Source: Liolophura sinensis (Eukaryota; Mollusca; Polyplacophora; Chitonida; Chitonidae). From it: a stretch of DNA of 64,000 nucleotides. Position 1 is the stretch's first letter. Each line of letters opens with the position of its first letter. Positions 1 to 12,400 of the stretch are shown here, in pieces. The position numbers and the translations under genes are program-made. Location: assembly GCF_032854445.1 (NCBI RefSeq), contig NC_088304.1, positions 31,505,732 to 31,569,731 of the forward strand, in the 5' to 3' direction. Under the pieces are notes generated by a model, which did not search any database, was not told the DNA's origin, and saw only the letters and a program-made list of their open reading frames with translations.

Positions 1-154
1 AAAACAATTTATTCAGTAACATTTCGTGCTCAGATTTCAAGAAAGAATGTTATAAGGATTTAGAGGTGTACAAATATAACTTATTTCGGTCCTCTGCCGG
101 TCGGTACGAGTGAACTGCCAATATGAAACGTTATAAGACCACTCGAGTCGCCGA

Positions 155-398
155 TCATCCGCAGAGTGCATACGCACCTAAAGCCTGCTTCTCGTACACC
201 TGACGGGTGACCGCCGGGGCCAGTAGTTCAGTTAGCCAGGATCGGCGGTTCGAGTGTTCGCCGACGCTCACCGGGAAATTGGAACTCAACTGGTTGTGGA
301 TTCCCGAAGATAGAGTATCGCCAATGGTCATAATCCCAAACAGCCGACTTAAGTCGTTAGGGGTTGATCCCACAGAGTCACTCTTGATTTCAACTCCA
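155..398 (-). other. Possible coding exon or gene end, unidentified
   Basis: A minus-strand frame from about 398 to TGA at 155-157 reads DLSRLFGIMTIGDTLSSGIH, SSNFPVSVGEHSNRRSW, LTELLAPAVTRQVYEKQALG. It has a balanced composition and GC-rich third positions unlike the surrounding AT-rich DNA, which suggests a real exon. I do not recognise the family. The acceptor is not obvious, and the plus strand is also open. Confidence 0.3.
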
Positions 399-1064
399 AA
401 ATGTAAAATTTCAAACAGTGATTTTTAAACTCCAGGATATATTGGAATCATCTTACAAACGCAATGTAAGGATAAATCAATCACAGTTTGAATTTCTAAA
501 ATGTCAATTGTGCATTACAAGGATGCTTTTAATGTCACTGAAATCAAAATTGCCTTTCTGGAATCAGCAATAGAATTCTAAAGACTTAATTGGCAGCGTT
601 ACCGATAACTGATCATGAAAATGTACCTTAAACAAAATCCAGTATTTAATAAAAGGGTTTTGACTGATCAACACATCAACAACAACACTTCAGGTCAACA
701 TCCGCCTGATGCTCGTTGACGACTCCTCAAACCTCTCGACTTCAGTGAAAAACATATTGATAACACATGATGCGTAGGATTTTAAACACAGATGTTAGAT
801 ATATTCACGTAACATGATACATTATTGATACCACTTAGTATCATTAACGGGAAATATAAAGATAAGACTATGAGACACCTTGCGCAGTTAAGTGCGCACA
901 GACGTGTATTGAACACCCGAGTAATCTCGAGCAAAATGTAAAGAATAGGTTGATGCCTTTGTTGGTCTCAGTTGTGCATTGCAGGAAGTAGATTCTTCAA
1001 TGAAATGACGTCACTCTACCACGTGACAGCAGCCTCACCTTTACAATCCTGCACAGAGTCCATG
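399..1064. other. Unassigned sequence
   Basis: Unique-looking AT-rich DNA; no gene, array or element seen. Confidence 0.6.
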
Positions 1065-1284
1065 ATTTTTTTTTTTTTTTTTGATTGGTGTTTTACACTG
1101 TACTCAAGAATATTTCACTTATACGACGGCGGCCAGCATTATGGTGGGTGGAAACCGGGCAGAACCCGGGGGAAACCCACGACCATCCGCAGGTAGCTGA
1201 AAGACCTTCCCACAAACGGCTGGAGAGAAAGCCAGCATGAGCTGGACTTGAAATCACAGCGACCGCATTGGTGAGAGACTCCAT
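1065..1284 (-). mobile_element. SINE, main family, head-truncated
   Basis: Tail (poly-T then GATTGGTGTTTTACACTGTA on the plus strand), TATACGACGGCGGCCAGCAT core and GAGCTGGACTTGAAATCACA are present. Only the proximal part of the tRNA-related head remains. Confidence 0.88.
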
Positions 1285-3327
1285 GAAATGGATGAGTTGG
1301 TTTTAAAGAAACAAAGTGGGTGAGAATAATTCCAAGATTTCTACCAAACAAAATTCTACAAGGAAACCTTCAAACTCAATACTGTTTCAGGGCCGCAAAA
1401 AGCCACCTGATGCCTGACTGATTTTGACAAAGAACAAGACTGAAATTTAACTTACTTCACTTTAAAAGATTGCTTCATCTTGCACCCTGAATAAACTGTT
1501 TTACATGTTTCACCTGCAAAATGACCCCCCCAAAATTTCTGTTTCAGTTATCCACTGCACAAAATATATAAATACCCAATGCACATACATTTAGATCACA
1601 TGTATCGGCTGTCTCAAAACAAACTGTTGGCAGCAAGGCACCAATTACAATCACCATTCACATGTATAAATGTATAGCACTATCTGATGCTTTTAACAAA
1701 AAAGGGAAAAACACACAAATAACGCAAAAGTTGCAACAGGGAAAATCTAGCATAATGACTTTGATTGAAATTGTGAACAATGTATATTTACTTATTTGTT
1801 TGTAGTTTAATGCCCTACTCGAGAAAGCCTCACTGATATGATGATACCAAGTGTTATGGGTGGACAAGTACCCAGCATACATTAACCCACAAACGTTTTG
1901 CAAGTTACAAACTTTGCCGCATGTAACATACAGATAGGCACACCATACTGGTGGAAGGCAAGTAGTCTTCAATAAACATTCACATGTGCGCTGCTGCTTA
2001 GGTCATCAAGAACCCAGACACACTAAGAACTGGGGTAGTCTATAAGGGGGTCTTGGCTTTAGCTTAAGGTTTAAGTGACCTGGTATAACATTTGGACACA
2101 TACTGGTATGCCAAACCAAGTATATATAATTAACACCAAGAAAAAGTGCTTTTTATTGCCACTTTTATACATGTTTACCTCAATTATCACCACTTCCTAT
2201 GGCACTTCAGACAAACCACTCCAAGGCCCTTATTATCCATGTAGAAGTTTATACTGACACATCCACAAAAATATTTACATGTCTGCTGCAAAGGGAAGCA
2301 ACTCTTGTAAATGGAGGCAGAGGAAACCTCTCTAAGTATTTGGTTAGTCCATAAAACATATAAATATAATTTGTCCACTCATTGATTGCCATATAGGACA
2401 CCAGTCAATGGGGGGAGGGGCGGCGGTGGTGGTGGTGGGGGGAGGGGGGCAGGACCGAATCTCACCAAAGGAACCCCTTTCCAGGTGAGCAAATTTATTG
2501 GGATAAATATGTCTGGTTCACCACTGCATGGAAGATTTGCTTCCCTTTACAGCGGACTGGCATAAGTCTTAATGTACAAAAGTGATGTCAACACACAATT
2601 GATTGTTTTGTCACGACTTTACATCATTTTCTCAACACACATAACCAAACCCAAATATCTAAAATACGTCCCGACAACTCTGTACACAACACATAACACA
2701 GTCAGTGTCATAAATGCTATTTACATGTCTCTTTGATTACATAGAAAGTACACATACTTGGCTTAAGAGTACACTCAAGTTATTTTGTACAGAAAAATAC
2801 ATGTAAATATATACAAGGTCTTGTTATTCCATAATAAGAATTATGTAACTACATGTGCAGTCAATGGCACAGCTGCCATCAGTTATACATAACCATACAT
2901 TCACGCAGCCTTCCAAAAAACTTCTCACCCAATCGGAAAGAGAAATATGACTAACTCATAATTAATATTTTCAAGTTAGATTTTCGAATGTCTTTGGTTT
3001 AGCTAGCAACCACTACTTTGTTCGTTTTGACGATCTGCTACCTAAGGATAGAAAAATGCCATCTTGATAACATTCACAAGTCTGTAATATTCTAAAAGGG
3101 CATACATGTTTATAGCCCATTCCTTTTTCATCGATATGATTTCACAAAAGTGTCTCAATCATTCTGAAGCCAAAATGAAGCCAAAAACCTTTCAGTGCCT
3201 GTCAGTAAACAAATATGCCAAAAGAAAATAAAACTGAGTTTTCTAACCACATTGTGGCTACTGTTTTTCAGAATTTCAAAAACCTGTCAACGCCCTTAAG
3301 TTCTAAAAATAAGTTTCCTGTAAAAAG
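1285..3327 (-). other. POLDIP2 3' flank, probably including the 3' UTR
   Basis: No coding region seen. Candidate AATAAA poly(A) signals on the minus strand correspond to TTTATT at 2494-2499 and 2152-2157. A degraded SINE-like stretch is possible at 1790-1870. The 3' end of the transcript cannot be set from sequence. Confidence 0.4.
2409..2452. other. G-rich run, potential G-quadruplex
   Basis: More than four G-runs of three or more within 45 bases (GGGGGGAGGGG, GGTGGGGGGAGGGGGG). On the minus strand it would be a C-rich run in the POLDIP2 3' flank. Confidence 0.7.
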
Positions 3328-3445
3328 TTAATTGCCTGCAAATCCGTGTGGGCTGTTTTTATCTTCATATTTACTCTCCAGAGAGAAAGGTGGAATGCGG
3401 CAGTCATAAGAGCTCCCATCTCGTCTCTCCATTTTGTATGTGCCC
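3328..3445 (-). CDS. POLDIP2: POLDIP2 exon 11 (stop codon)
   Basis: Acceptor TTGTTTGTACAG. It encodes GTYKMERRDGSSYDCRIPPF then SLESKYEDKNSPHGFAGN and TAA at 3330-3328. The IPPFSLES motif is the conserved end of the ApaG domain. Confidence 0.95.
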
Positions 3446-6400
3446 CTGTACAAACAAGACAATAAGCCACATTAATGTTTCACACCTTCAGATTTTTCCC
3501 TTTCCTGTAGCACACTCAACTTTCAAGCAACTTTCAGTTTAGGATTTTATGCCCGAGATACAGTTATGATGTGACCCAAAAAAAAATGGTACTACAAAAC
3601 AGATCCCTGTGGTCTTAATCTCACCCAATGTTTTAAACCTTGGAAATCTGCCAACGAAATCTTCACATGAGTACTGATTTTTAAACAGAAAAAAAACCAA
3701 TGATACATCAAATTTCAATGGTAAAGTTGTTTTTATCTGTTGCTCGGTAAAAGATCTGTTTATCAACACAACTGATGAGAGAAGGGTGAACTACAGACTC
3801 TGTATGATCTTCTTCATGTTTACATGCATGTTTGGTCTCATTACTTATTAGTGACATAACAACAGTGTTTCCATTTAGCAGGATGTTTTCTATAATGAAC
3901 TAGAACACCTGAACAGATTGTGAGGTTGGAGTTGTGCAATCCGCTCAAACTTCATCAACAGGTAAGCTACCTAAGAACATAAAGATTTTGAGCGCGCTGT
4001 TACCGTAAATTACCTAAAACTTCCTCAAATAACAACGTCCCACCTGTAACCTGATTGTGACAATTCTGCTTATCTTAGAAAAGTGTTGAGAGGTTAGTTA
4101 GGAAGCTAGGATTATGTCCTAGAGGACAAATGTAAAATTCTGCACAAAAAGGTAATATTTTATGACATTTATTCGTCATTTTTAGGGTGAAATGTTAGGT
4201 AATTTACGGCAATCTTACCACATGTGTCCACTAGGAGCTTGTAATGAGACATGACTGCTGTACTGAAATGCTGGTAACTCTTTAGACAACACTGGTTCCT
4301 GGAATCAAACAAAGTTTTTTCTGTGACACTTACTCTTACACCTATTTATGCACTTTGAATATCGACACCGCAAATGTACAAGTAAGAGTATTTTGAGAGA
4401 AATCCTCTCTCAACACATTATAATTCATAAAACTGGTCAGACAATGATTTATTTATTTGATTGGTGTTTGATGCCGTACTCAAGAATATTTCACTTATAC
4501 AACAGTGATCGGCATTGTAGTGGAAGGAAACTGAGCAAGTTGCTGGCAGCCATACGGCTACGAGGAATTCAGCATGAGCTGGACTTAAACTCACAGTGAC
4601 CGCATTGGTGAGAGGCTCTTGGGTCATAGCACCATACTGGTACACTAACCAACTTGGCCGCAGAGGCCCCCTGTGATGTATTTAGGGCCAATGGTATTTG
4701 ACTAACCTGACCTACGACCCCACGACCTCTGACTGTTTCCAGGGTTCCTGACAGACTGAAGATCCTCCAGTGTCTCTCCCTCAGCTGTACTGTCTCCTCT
4801 CCCAGGTTCTCCAGTCTCACACAGTATCGCCACTGATCATCACAACGACAAAAACAATTAAGTCAACAATCATAAGAGTAACTCATGTGAAAATTCAGGG
4901 TAAACAATCATACGAACAAGGATAACAATGGAATGAACAATTATAATGCAAGATGCCCACAAAATATAAATGAATTTTTAATGACTGTCCATCAAAGTAC
5001 TTTTATTTTGTTTCTGTAACATTGTATTTCATACAATCTTCAAAGAAATCTATTAAGACGGAGCTGCAGCAGGTCGTGAGTTTCCTCCTACAATGATGTT
5101 GACAACTGTCGTGTAAGCGAAATATTCCTGAGTTTGGCGTAAAACACCAATAAAATAAATAAATAAATGTTAAGACAGAGTTTCACAATCACACTTTCAG
5201 AAGTCTTCACAGAAATATCTTGACAAATAAACCCATTACCACTGTTACTTGGTATATGCATCAATAAATTCATATACATGTACAGCTGTTAATTTATAGG
5301 TTTTGGTTTCTTTATGATCTACAAAATCTCCAAACTGAACTTCACACACACAGGTCACAAATTCAGGTGTTTAAAATCTATAGTGACTGATACCAAAATG
5401 TATTGAACCTGTTACCCAGGACAACTATCTGTTGAGTCACTTACCCAATATACATGTGTCTGTTGAGATTCCTGTAAAAGACGAAAACAATCATTTTACA
5501 ATGTACGTGTACTTTTGTGTTTTACTTTCCACAGTAATTAATGTAAGAAAGCCAACAAGCTAGAGTTGAAAGTATTTAAAACTGTCACAAACATTCCTTA
5601 CAGAACAGTATCACACTCACCCTACTCCCCATATAGAACAGTGTCACATTCTACGCTCCTTGTAGAACGGTACCACACTCACCATACTCTCCTTGCAGAA
5701 CGTTATCACACTCAACCTACTCCCCATATAGAATGGTATCACACTCACCCTACTCCCCATATAGAATGGTATCACACTCAACCTACTCCCCATATAGAAT
5801 GGTATCACACTCATCACACTCACCCTACTCCCCATATAGAATGGTATCACACTCACTCTACTCCCCAACAGAATGGTATCACATTCATCACTCAACCTAC
5901 TCCCCATATAGAATGGTATCACACTCACCCTACTCCTCACACAGAATGGTATCACATTCATCACTTACCCTACTCCCCATACAGAATGGTATCACATTCA
6001 TCACTCAACCTACTCCCCATATAGAATGGTATCACAGTCACCCTCCTCCCCATATAGAATGGTATCACATTCATCACTCAACCTACTCCCCATACAGAAT
6101 GGTATCACATTCATCACTCAACCTACTCCCTATATAGAATGGTATCACAGTCACCCTACTCCTCACACAGAATGGTATCACATTCATCACTTACCCTCCT
6201 CCCCATATAGAATGGTATCACACTCATCACACCCACCCTACTCCCCATATAGAATGGTATCACATTCACCCTACTCCCCAACAGAATGGTATCACATTCA
6301 TCACTCAACCTACTCCCCATATAGAATGGTATCACACTCACCCTACTCCTCACACAGAATGGTATCACATTCATCACTTACCCTACTCCCCATATAGAAT

Positions 6401-9400
6401 GGTATCACATTCATCACTCAACCTACTCCCCATATAGAATGGCATCACAGTCACCCTACTCCCCATATAGAATGGTATCACATTCATCACTCACCCTACT
6501 CCCCATATAGAATGGTATCACTCAACCTACTCCCCATACAGAATGGTATCACACTCACCCTACTCCCCACACAGAATGGTATCACATTCATCACTTACCC
6601 TACTCCCCATATAGAATGGTATCACACTCATCACACCCACCCTACTCCCCATATAGAATGGTATCACATTCATCACTTACCCTACTCCCCATATAGAATG
6701 GTATCACACTCATCACACCCACCCTACTCCCCATACAGAATGGTATCACATTCATCACTCAACCTACTCCCTATATAGAATGGTATCACAGTCACCCTAC
6801 TCCCCACACAGAATGGTATCACACTCATCACTTACCCTCCTCCCCATATAGAATGGTATCACACTCATCACACCCACCCTACTCCCCATATAGAATGGTA
6901 TCACACTCACCCTACTCCCCAACAGAATGGTATCACATTCATCACTCAACCTACTCCCCATATAGAATGGTATCACACTCACCCTACTCCTCACACAGAA
7001 TGGTATCACATTCATCACTTACCCTACTCCCCATATAGAATGGTATCACATTCATCACTCACCCTACTCCCCATATAGAATGGTATCACTCACCCTACTC
7101 CCCATACAGAATGGTATCACATTCATCACTCAACCTACTCCCCATACAGAATGGTATCACATTCATCACTCAACCTACTCCCCATATAGAATGGTATCAC
7201 ACTCACCCTACTCCTCACACAGAATGGTATCACATTCATCACTTACCCTCCTCCCCGTATAGAATGGTATCACACTCACCCTACTCCCCACACAGAATGG
7301 TATCACATTCATCACTTACCCTCCTCCCCATATAGAATGGTATCACACTCATCACACTCACCCTACTCCCCATATAGAGTTGAAAGTATTTAAAACTGTC
7401 ACATTCCTTACAGAGCAGTATCACACTCACCCTACTCCCCATATAGAACAGTGTCACACTCACTCTACGCTCCTTGTAGAACGGTACCACACTCACCTTA
7501 CTCTCCTTGCAGAACGTTATCACACTCAACCTCCTCCCCATATAGAATGGTATCACACTCAACCTACTCCCCATATAGAATGGTATCACACTCAACCTAC
7601 TCCCCATATAGAATGGTATCACACTCACCCTACTCCTCACACAGAATGGTACCACATTCATCACTTACCCTCCTCCCCATATAGAATGGTATCACACTCA
7701 TCACACTCACCCTACTCCCCATATAGAATGGTATCACAGTCACTCTAATCCCCTCCGTCGTCTCTCGGTGAACATCTGACAACTCTAACCAGGGGTGATT
7801 CTTCTCTTGCCAAGCCCGTAATGTTTCTCTTGGTATGAACTGTGGTGCTGCAAGATTAAACATGTCAAACACGGCTCAATTAGACTGTAGGGAGTGTGGC
7901 GACATCCACTTAACAGGAGCTGGGCCAATGCCATTACACTGTAGGATGTGTGCTAACATCCACTTAACAGGAGCTGGACCAATGCCATTACACTGTAGGA
8001 TGTGTGCTAACATCCAATTCACAGGAGCTGGGCCAATGCCATTACACTGTAGGATGTGTGGTAACATCCACTTAACAGGAGTTGGGCCAATGCCATTACA
8101 CTGTAGGGAGTGTGGCAACATCCACTTAACAGGAGCTGGACCAATGCCATTACACTGTAGGATGTGTGCTAGCATCCACTTAACAGGAGCTGGGCCAATG
8201 CCATTACACTGTAGGATGTGTGGTAACATCCACTTAACAGGAGCTGGACCAATGCCATTACACTGTACATGTACATCAAGCATCAAACAACAAAGTGATG
8301 CCTCAGCTATAAGGATTTGACCAGAAATCTGACAAGTGGACACACTAACTACTAGTAGCACACTGTTTTATTCCTGTGGCACTAGTGTGAAGCAGGACCA
8401 TACTCTACTATTACATCCAAATTTATTGTTGCACAACAGTGTATTAGTTTCTACTGTACCATTATTCTGTCTTTATTGTGATGCCATAATGAGCTGAGAA
8501 ATGAACGTCTGACGTCAACAAAATGGCATCAAGGTCGTACTGCTAGGGTGTGACAGGTCCCCCATAGGTAAATACAGACTGGGCAGCATATATCCACAGA
8601 AAGCATGATATGTTAACTGTTGGAATAATTTAGAGCAGAAAATAGAAAACAGTATTTGACCTAAACTTTGATAAATAACGTATCATGACTGGTGCTCAAA
8701 TAGCTGCAATTTTTACCCAGTAATAAGAGGAACCATTCTCACTTTGTTCACATCAGTTTTTCATGAACAGAAAAGAGAACTTACTACTGCCTGGATCATG
8801 CAGTAAAAACTTGTCAAAGAGTTCATGGTGTATGGGGTGTCGCTCTGTACTGGCATATGGCAAAATGTCCTCATGTGATACATAGTCTAAACCTGTAACA
8901 TAGAGTGAATCAAAGCTCAGATCAAACTACTATCAATACACACTGTTCTCCTAAACCTGTAACACAGAATGAATCAAAGCTCAGATCAAACTACTATCAA
9001 TGTACACTGTTCTCCTAAACCTGTAACATAGAGTGAATCAAAGCTCAGATCAAACTACTATCAATATACACTGTGCTCCTAAACCTGTAACATAGAATGA
9101 ATCAAAGCTCAGATCAAACTACTATCAATATACACTGTTCTCCTAAACCTGTAACATAGAGTGAATCAAAGCTCAGATCAAACTACTATCAATACACACT
9201 GTGCTCCTAAACCTGTAACATAGAATGAATCAAAGCTCAGATCAAACTACTATCAATATACACTGTGCTCCTAAACATGTAACATAGAATGAATCAAAGC
9301 TCAGATCAATCTACTATCAATGTACACTGTGCTCCTAAACCTGTAACATAGAGTGAATCAAAGCTCAGATCAAACTACTATCAATATACATTGTGCTCCT

Positions 9401-12400
9401 AAACCTGTAACATAGAATGAATCAAAGCTCAGATCAAACTACTATCAATATACACTGTGCTCCTAAACCTGTAACATAGAATGAATCAAAGCTCAGATCA
9501 AACTACTATCAATGTACACTGTTCTCCTAAACCTGTAACATAGAATGAATCAAAGCTCAGATCAAACTACTATCGATTATAAACTGTGCTCCTAAACCTG
9601 TAACATAGAATGAATCAAAGCTCAGATCAAACTACTATCAATATACACTGTGCTCCTAAACCTGTAACATAGAATGAATCAAAGCTCAGATCAAACTACT
9701 ATCAATATACACTGTGCTCCTAAACCTGTAACATAGAATGAGTGAGTGAGTGAGTGCTTGGGGTTTAACGTCGTACTCAACAATTTTTCAGTCATATGAC
9801 GACGAAGGAATCATTAGGGTGCATGCACGTGTAATGTGCCTCCTTGTTGCAGGACGGATTTCCACTGCTCTTTTATTTAGTGCTGCATCACTGAGACGAC
9901 TTACCGAAGGCAAGTAAGCCGCCCCGCCCGAGCCATTATACTGATACGGGTCAACCAGTCGTTGCACTATCCCCTTCATGCTGAACGCCAAGCGAGGAAG
10001 TTACAACTTCCTCTTTTAAAGTCTTAGGTGTGACTCGACCAAGGATTGATCCTGGATCTACCGGTCCCGAAGCGGACGCTCTACCAACTGTGCTATCCGG
10101 GCCGGTGTTGTAACATAGAATGAATCAAAGCTCAGATCAAACTACTATCGATTATAAACTGTGCTCCTAAACCTGTAACATAGAATGAATCAAAGCTCAG
10201 ATCAAACTACTATCAATATACGCTGTGCTCTTATGTTATTTTTGTTATTTCTCATGTGTTGTATAGATATGGGCAATCTAGTTACCATGGCAAATGCAGA
10301 AAGACTTGACCCATCTTTAACTCTGTATGTCTGACAAACAGACGGATTTACGGACAAAAAATATACCAGAATGTTCTGATTGTAACTGACCCTCCAAAAA
10401 TATGCAGAGGGTTGACAGAGGGGAGGGGGAGATAAGGAAAGAGAGGATGGAAGAGAGGGAGGGAGTGGAGAGGGGAGCAACTGGAGAGGAGGGAGAGAGG
10501 AGAGAGGAGGGGGAGAGGAGGGAGAGATGGAGGGATGGGGAAAGAGGAGGTTGGGAGGGAGGGGAGAGGAAGAGAGAGGGGAAAGAGGGGAGGACCAGGA
10601 GGGGAGAGGAGAGGAGGAGCAGAGAGAGATGGGGGAGAGGGGAATGGAGGGAGGAGAAGAGGGGTAATGGGGAGGGAGGAGAAGAGGGGCAAGCGGGATG
10701 GAGGAGAAGAGGGGCAAGGGGGAGGGAAGAGAGGGGCAAGTATGGTATTAAGCTTCTCTGGCTTAACTTAAAACTTAACTCTGGCTTTAAATGAAAAAGG
10801 CTGTCATGCCTTGCTGTTTCTCATGTGGCCGCCCTGGTTTTACTCTCTCTGCTGTTCATCTATACTTATATTATATTTCAATGTTTAAACATAGAGTTTT
10901 GTTGAATATGAAATGGATTTAAGGCGTCAGATATTACACACACTAAAGCACATACTAACCTGGTATTGCATACAATGCACGACTGTTGTCTTGGTTACCT
11001 AAGAATGTCACAGCTTCTGTTTGCGCTCTCTGTCAGAAAAGATAAACATGTGAACGAACTGTCTGATACGGCCACACAAATAACATGGATCTGAAACATG
11101 TAAAATTCCACTCAGACGTCAGAAAAACACCTAACCATCCCTACCCCAAGCAATGATTTATCAAAATGTCGGATCTACTTACCATATAAGCCCAATCCCA
11201 CTCATCTATCAACACATCTACTTACAATATAAGGACAATGTCACTTGTCTATCAACACATCTACTTACAACATAAGGACACTCTCATTCATCTATCAACA
11301 CATCTACTTACAATATAAGGGCACTCTCACTTGTCTATCAACACATCTACTTAAAATATAAGGACAATGTCACTCGTCTATCAACACATCTACTTACAAT
11401 ATAAGGGCACTCTCACTCGTCTATCAACACATCTACTTACAACATAAGGACAATCTCACTCGTCTATCAACACATCTTCTTACAATATAAGGACAATGTC
11501 ACTTGTCTATCAACACATCTACTTACAATATAAGGACAATCTCACTCGTCACACATCTACTTACAATATAAGGACAGTCTTACTCGTCTATCAACACATC
11601 TACTTACAATATAAGGACAATGTCACTTGTCTATCAACACATCTACTTACAATATAAGGACACTCTCACTCATCTATCAACACATCTACTTACAATATAA
11701 GGACACTCTCACTCATCTATCAACACATCTACTTACAATATAAGGACAATCTCACTCGTCACACATCTACTTACAATATAAGGACACTCTCACTCATCTA
11801 TCAACACATCTACTTACAATATAAGGACAATCTCACTCGTCACACATCTACTTACAATATAAGGACACTCTCACTCATCTATCAACACATCTACTTACAA
11901 TATAAGGACAATCTCACTCGTCACACATCTACTTACAATATAAGGGCACTCTCACTCATCTATCAACACATCCACTTACAACATAAGGACAATCTCACTC
12001 GTCACACATCTACTTACAATATAAGGACACTCTCACTCATCTATCAACACATCTACTTACAATATAAGGACACTCTCACTCATCTATCAACACATCTACT
12101 TACAATATAAGGACACTCTCACTCGTCTATCAACACATCTGCTTACAACATAAGGACAATCTCACTCGTCCCACATCTACTTACAATATAAGGGCACTCT
12201 CACTCATCTATCAACACATCTACTTACAATATAAGGACAATCTCACTCGTCTATCAACACATCTACTTACAATATAAGGGCACTCTCACTCGTCTATCAA
12301 CGCATCTGCTTACAACATAAGGACACTCTCACTCGTCACACATCTACTTACAATATAAGGACAGTCTTACTCGTCTATCAACACATCTACTTACAATATA

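Noticed and set aside
1658-1972. 104-codon minus-strand ORF
   Set aside because: Downstream of the POLDIP2 stop; overlaps a possible degraded SINE and shows no family features.
7835-8361. 161-codon frames on both strands with CRMCANIHLTGAGPMPLH repeats (zinc-ribbon look)
   Set aside because: Explained by a 54-bp intronic tandem repeat; being open on both strands points to period effects.
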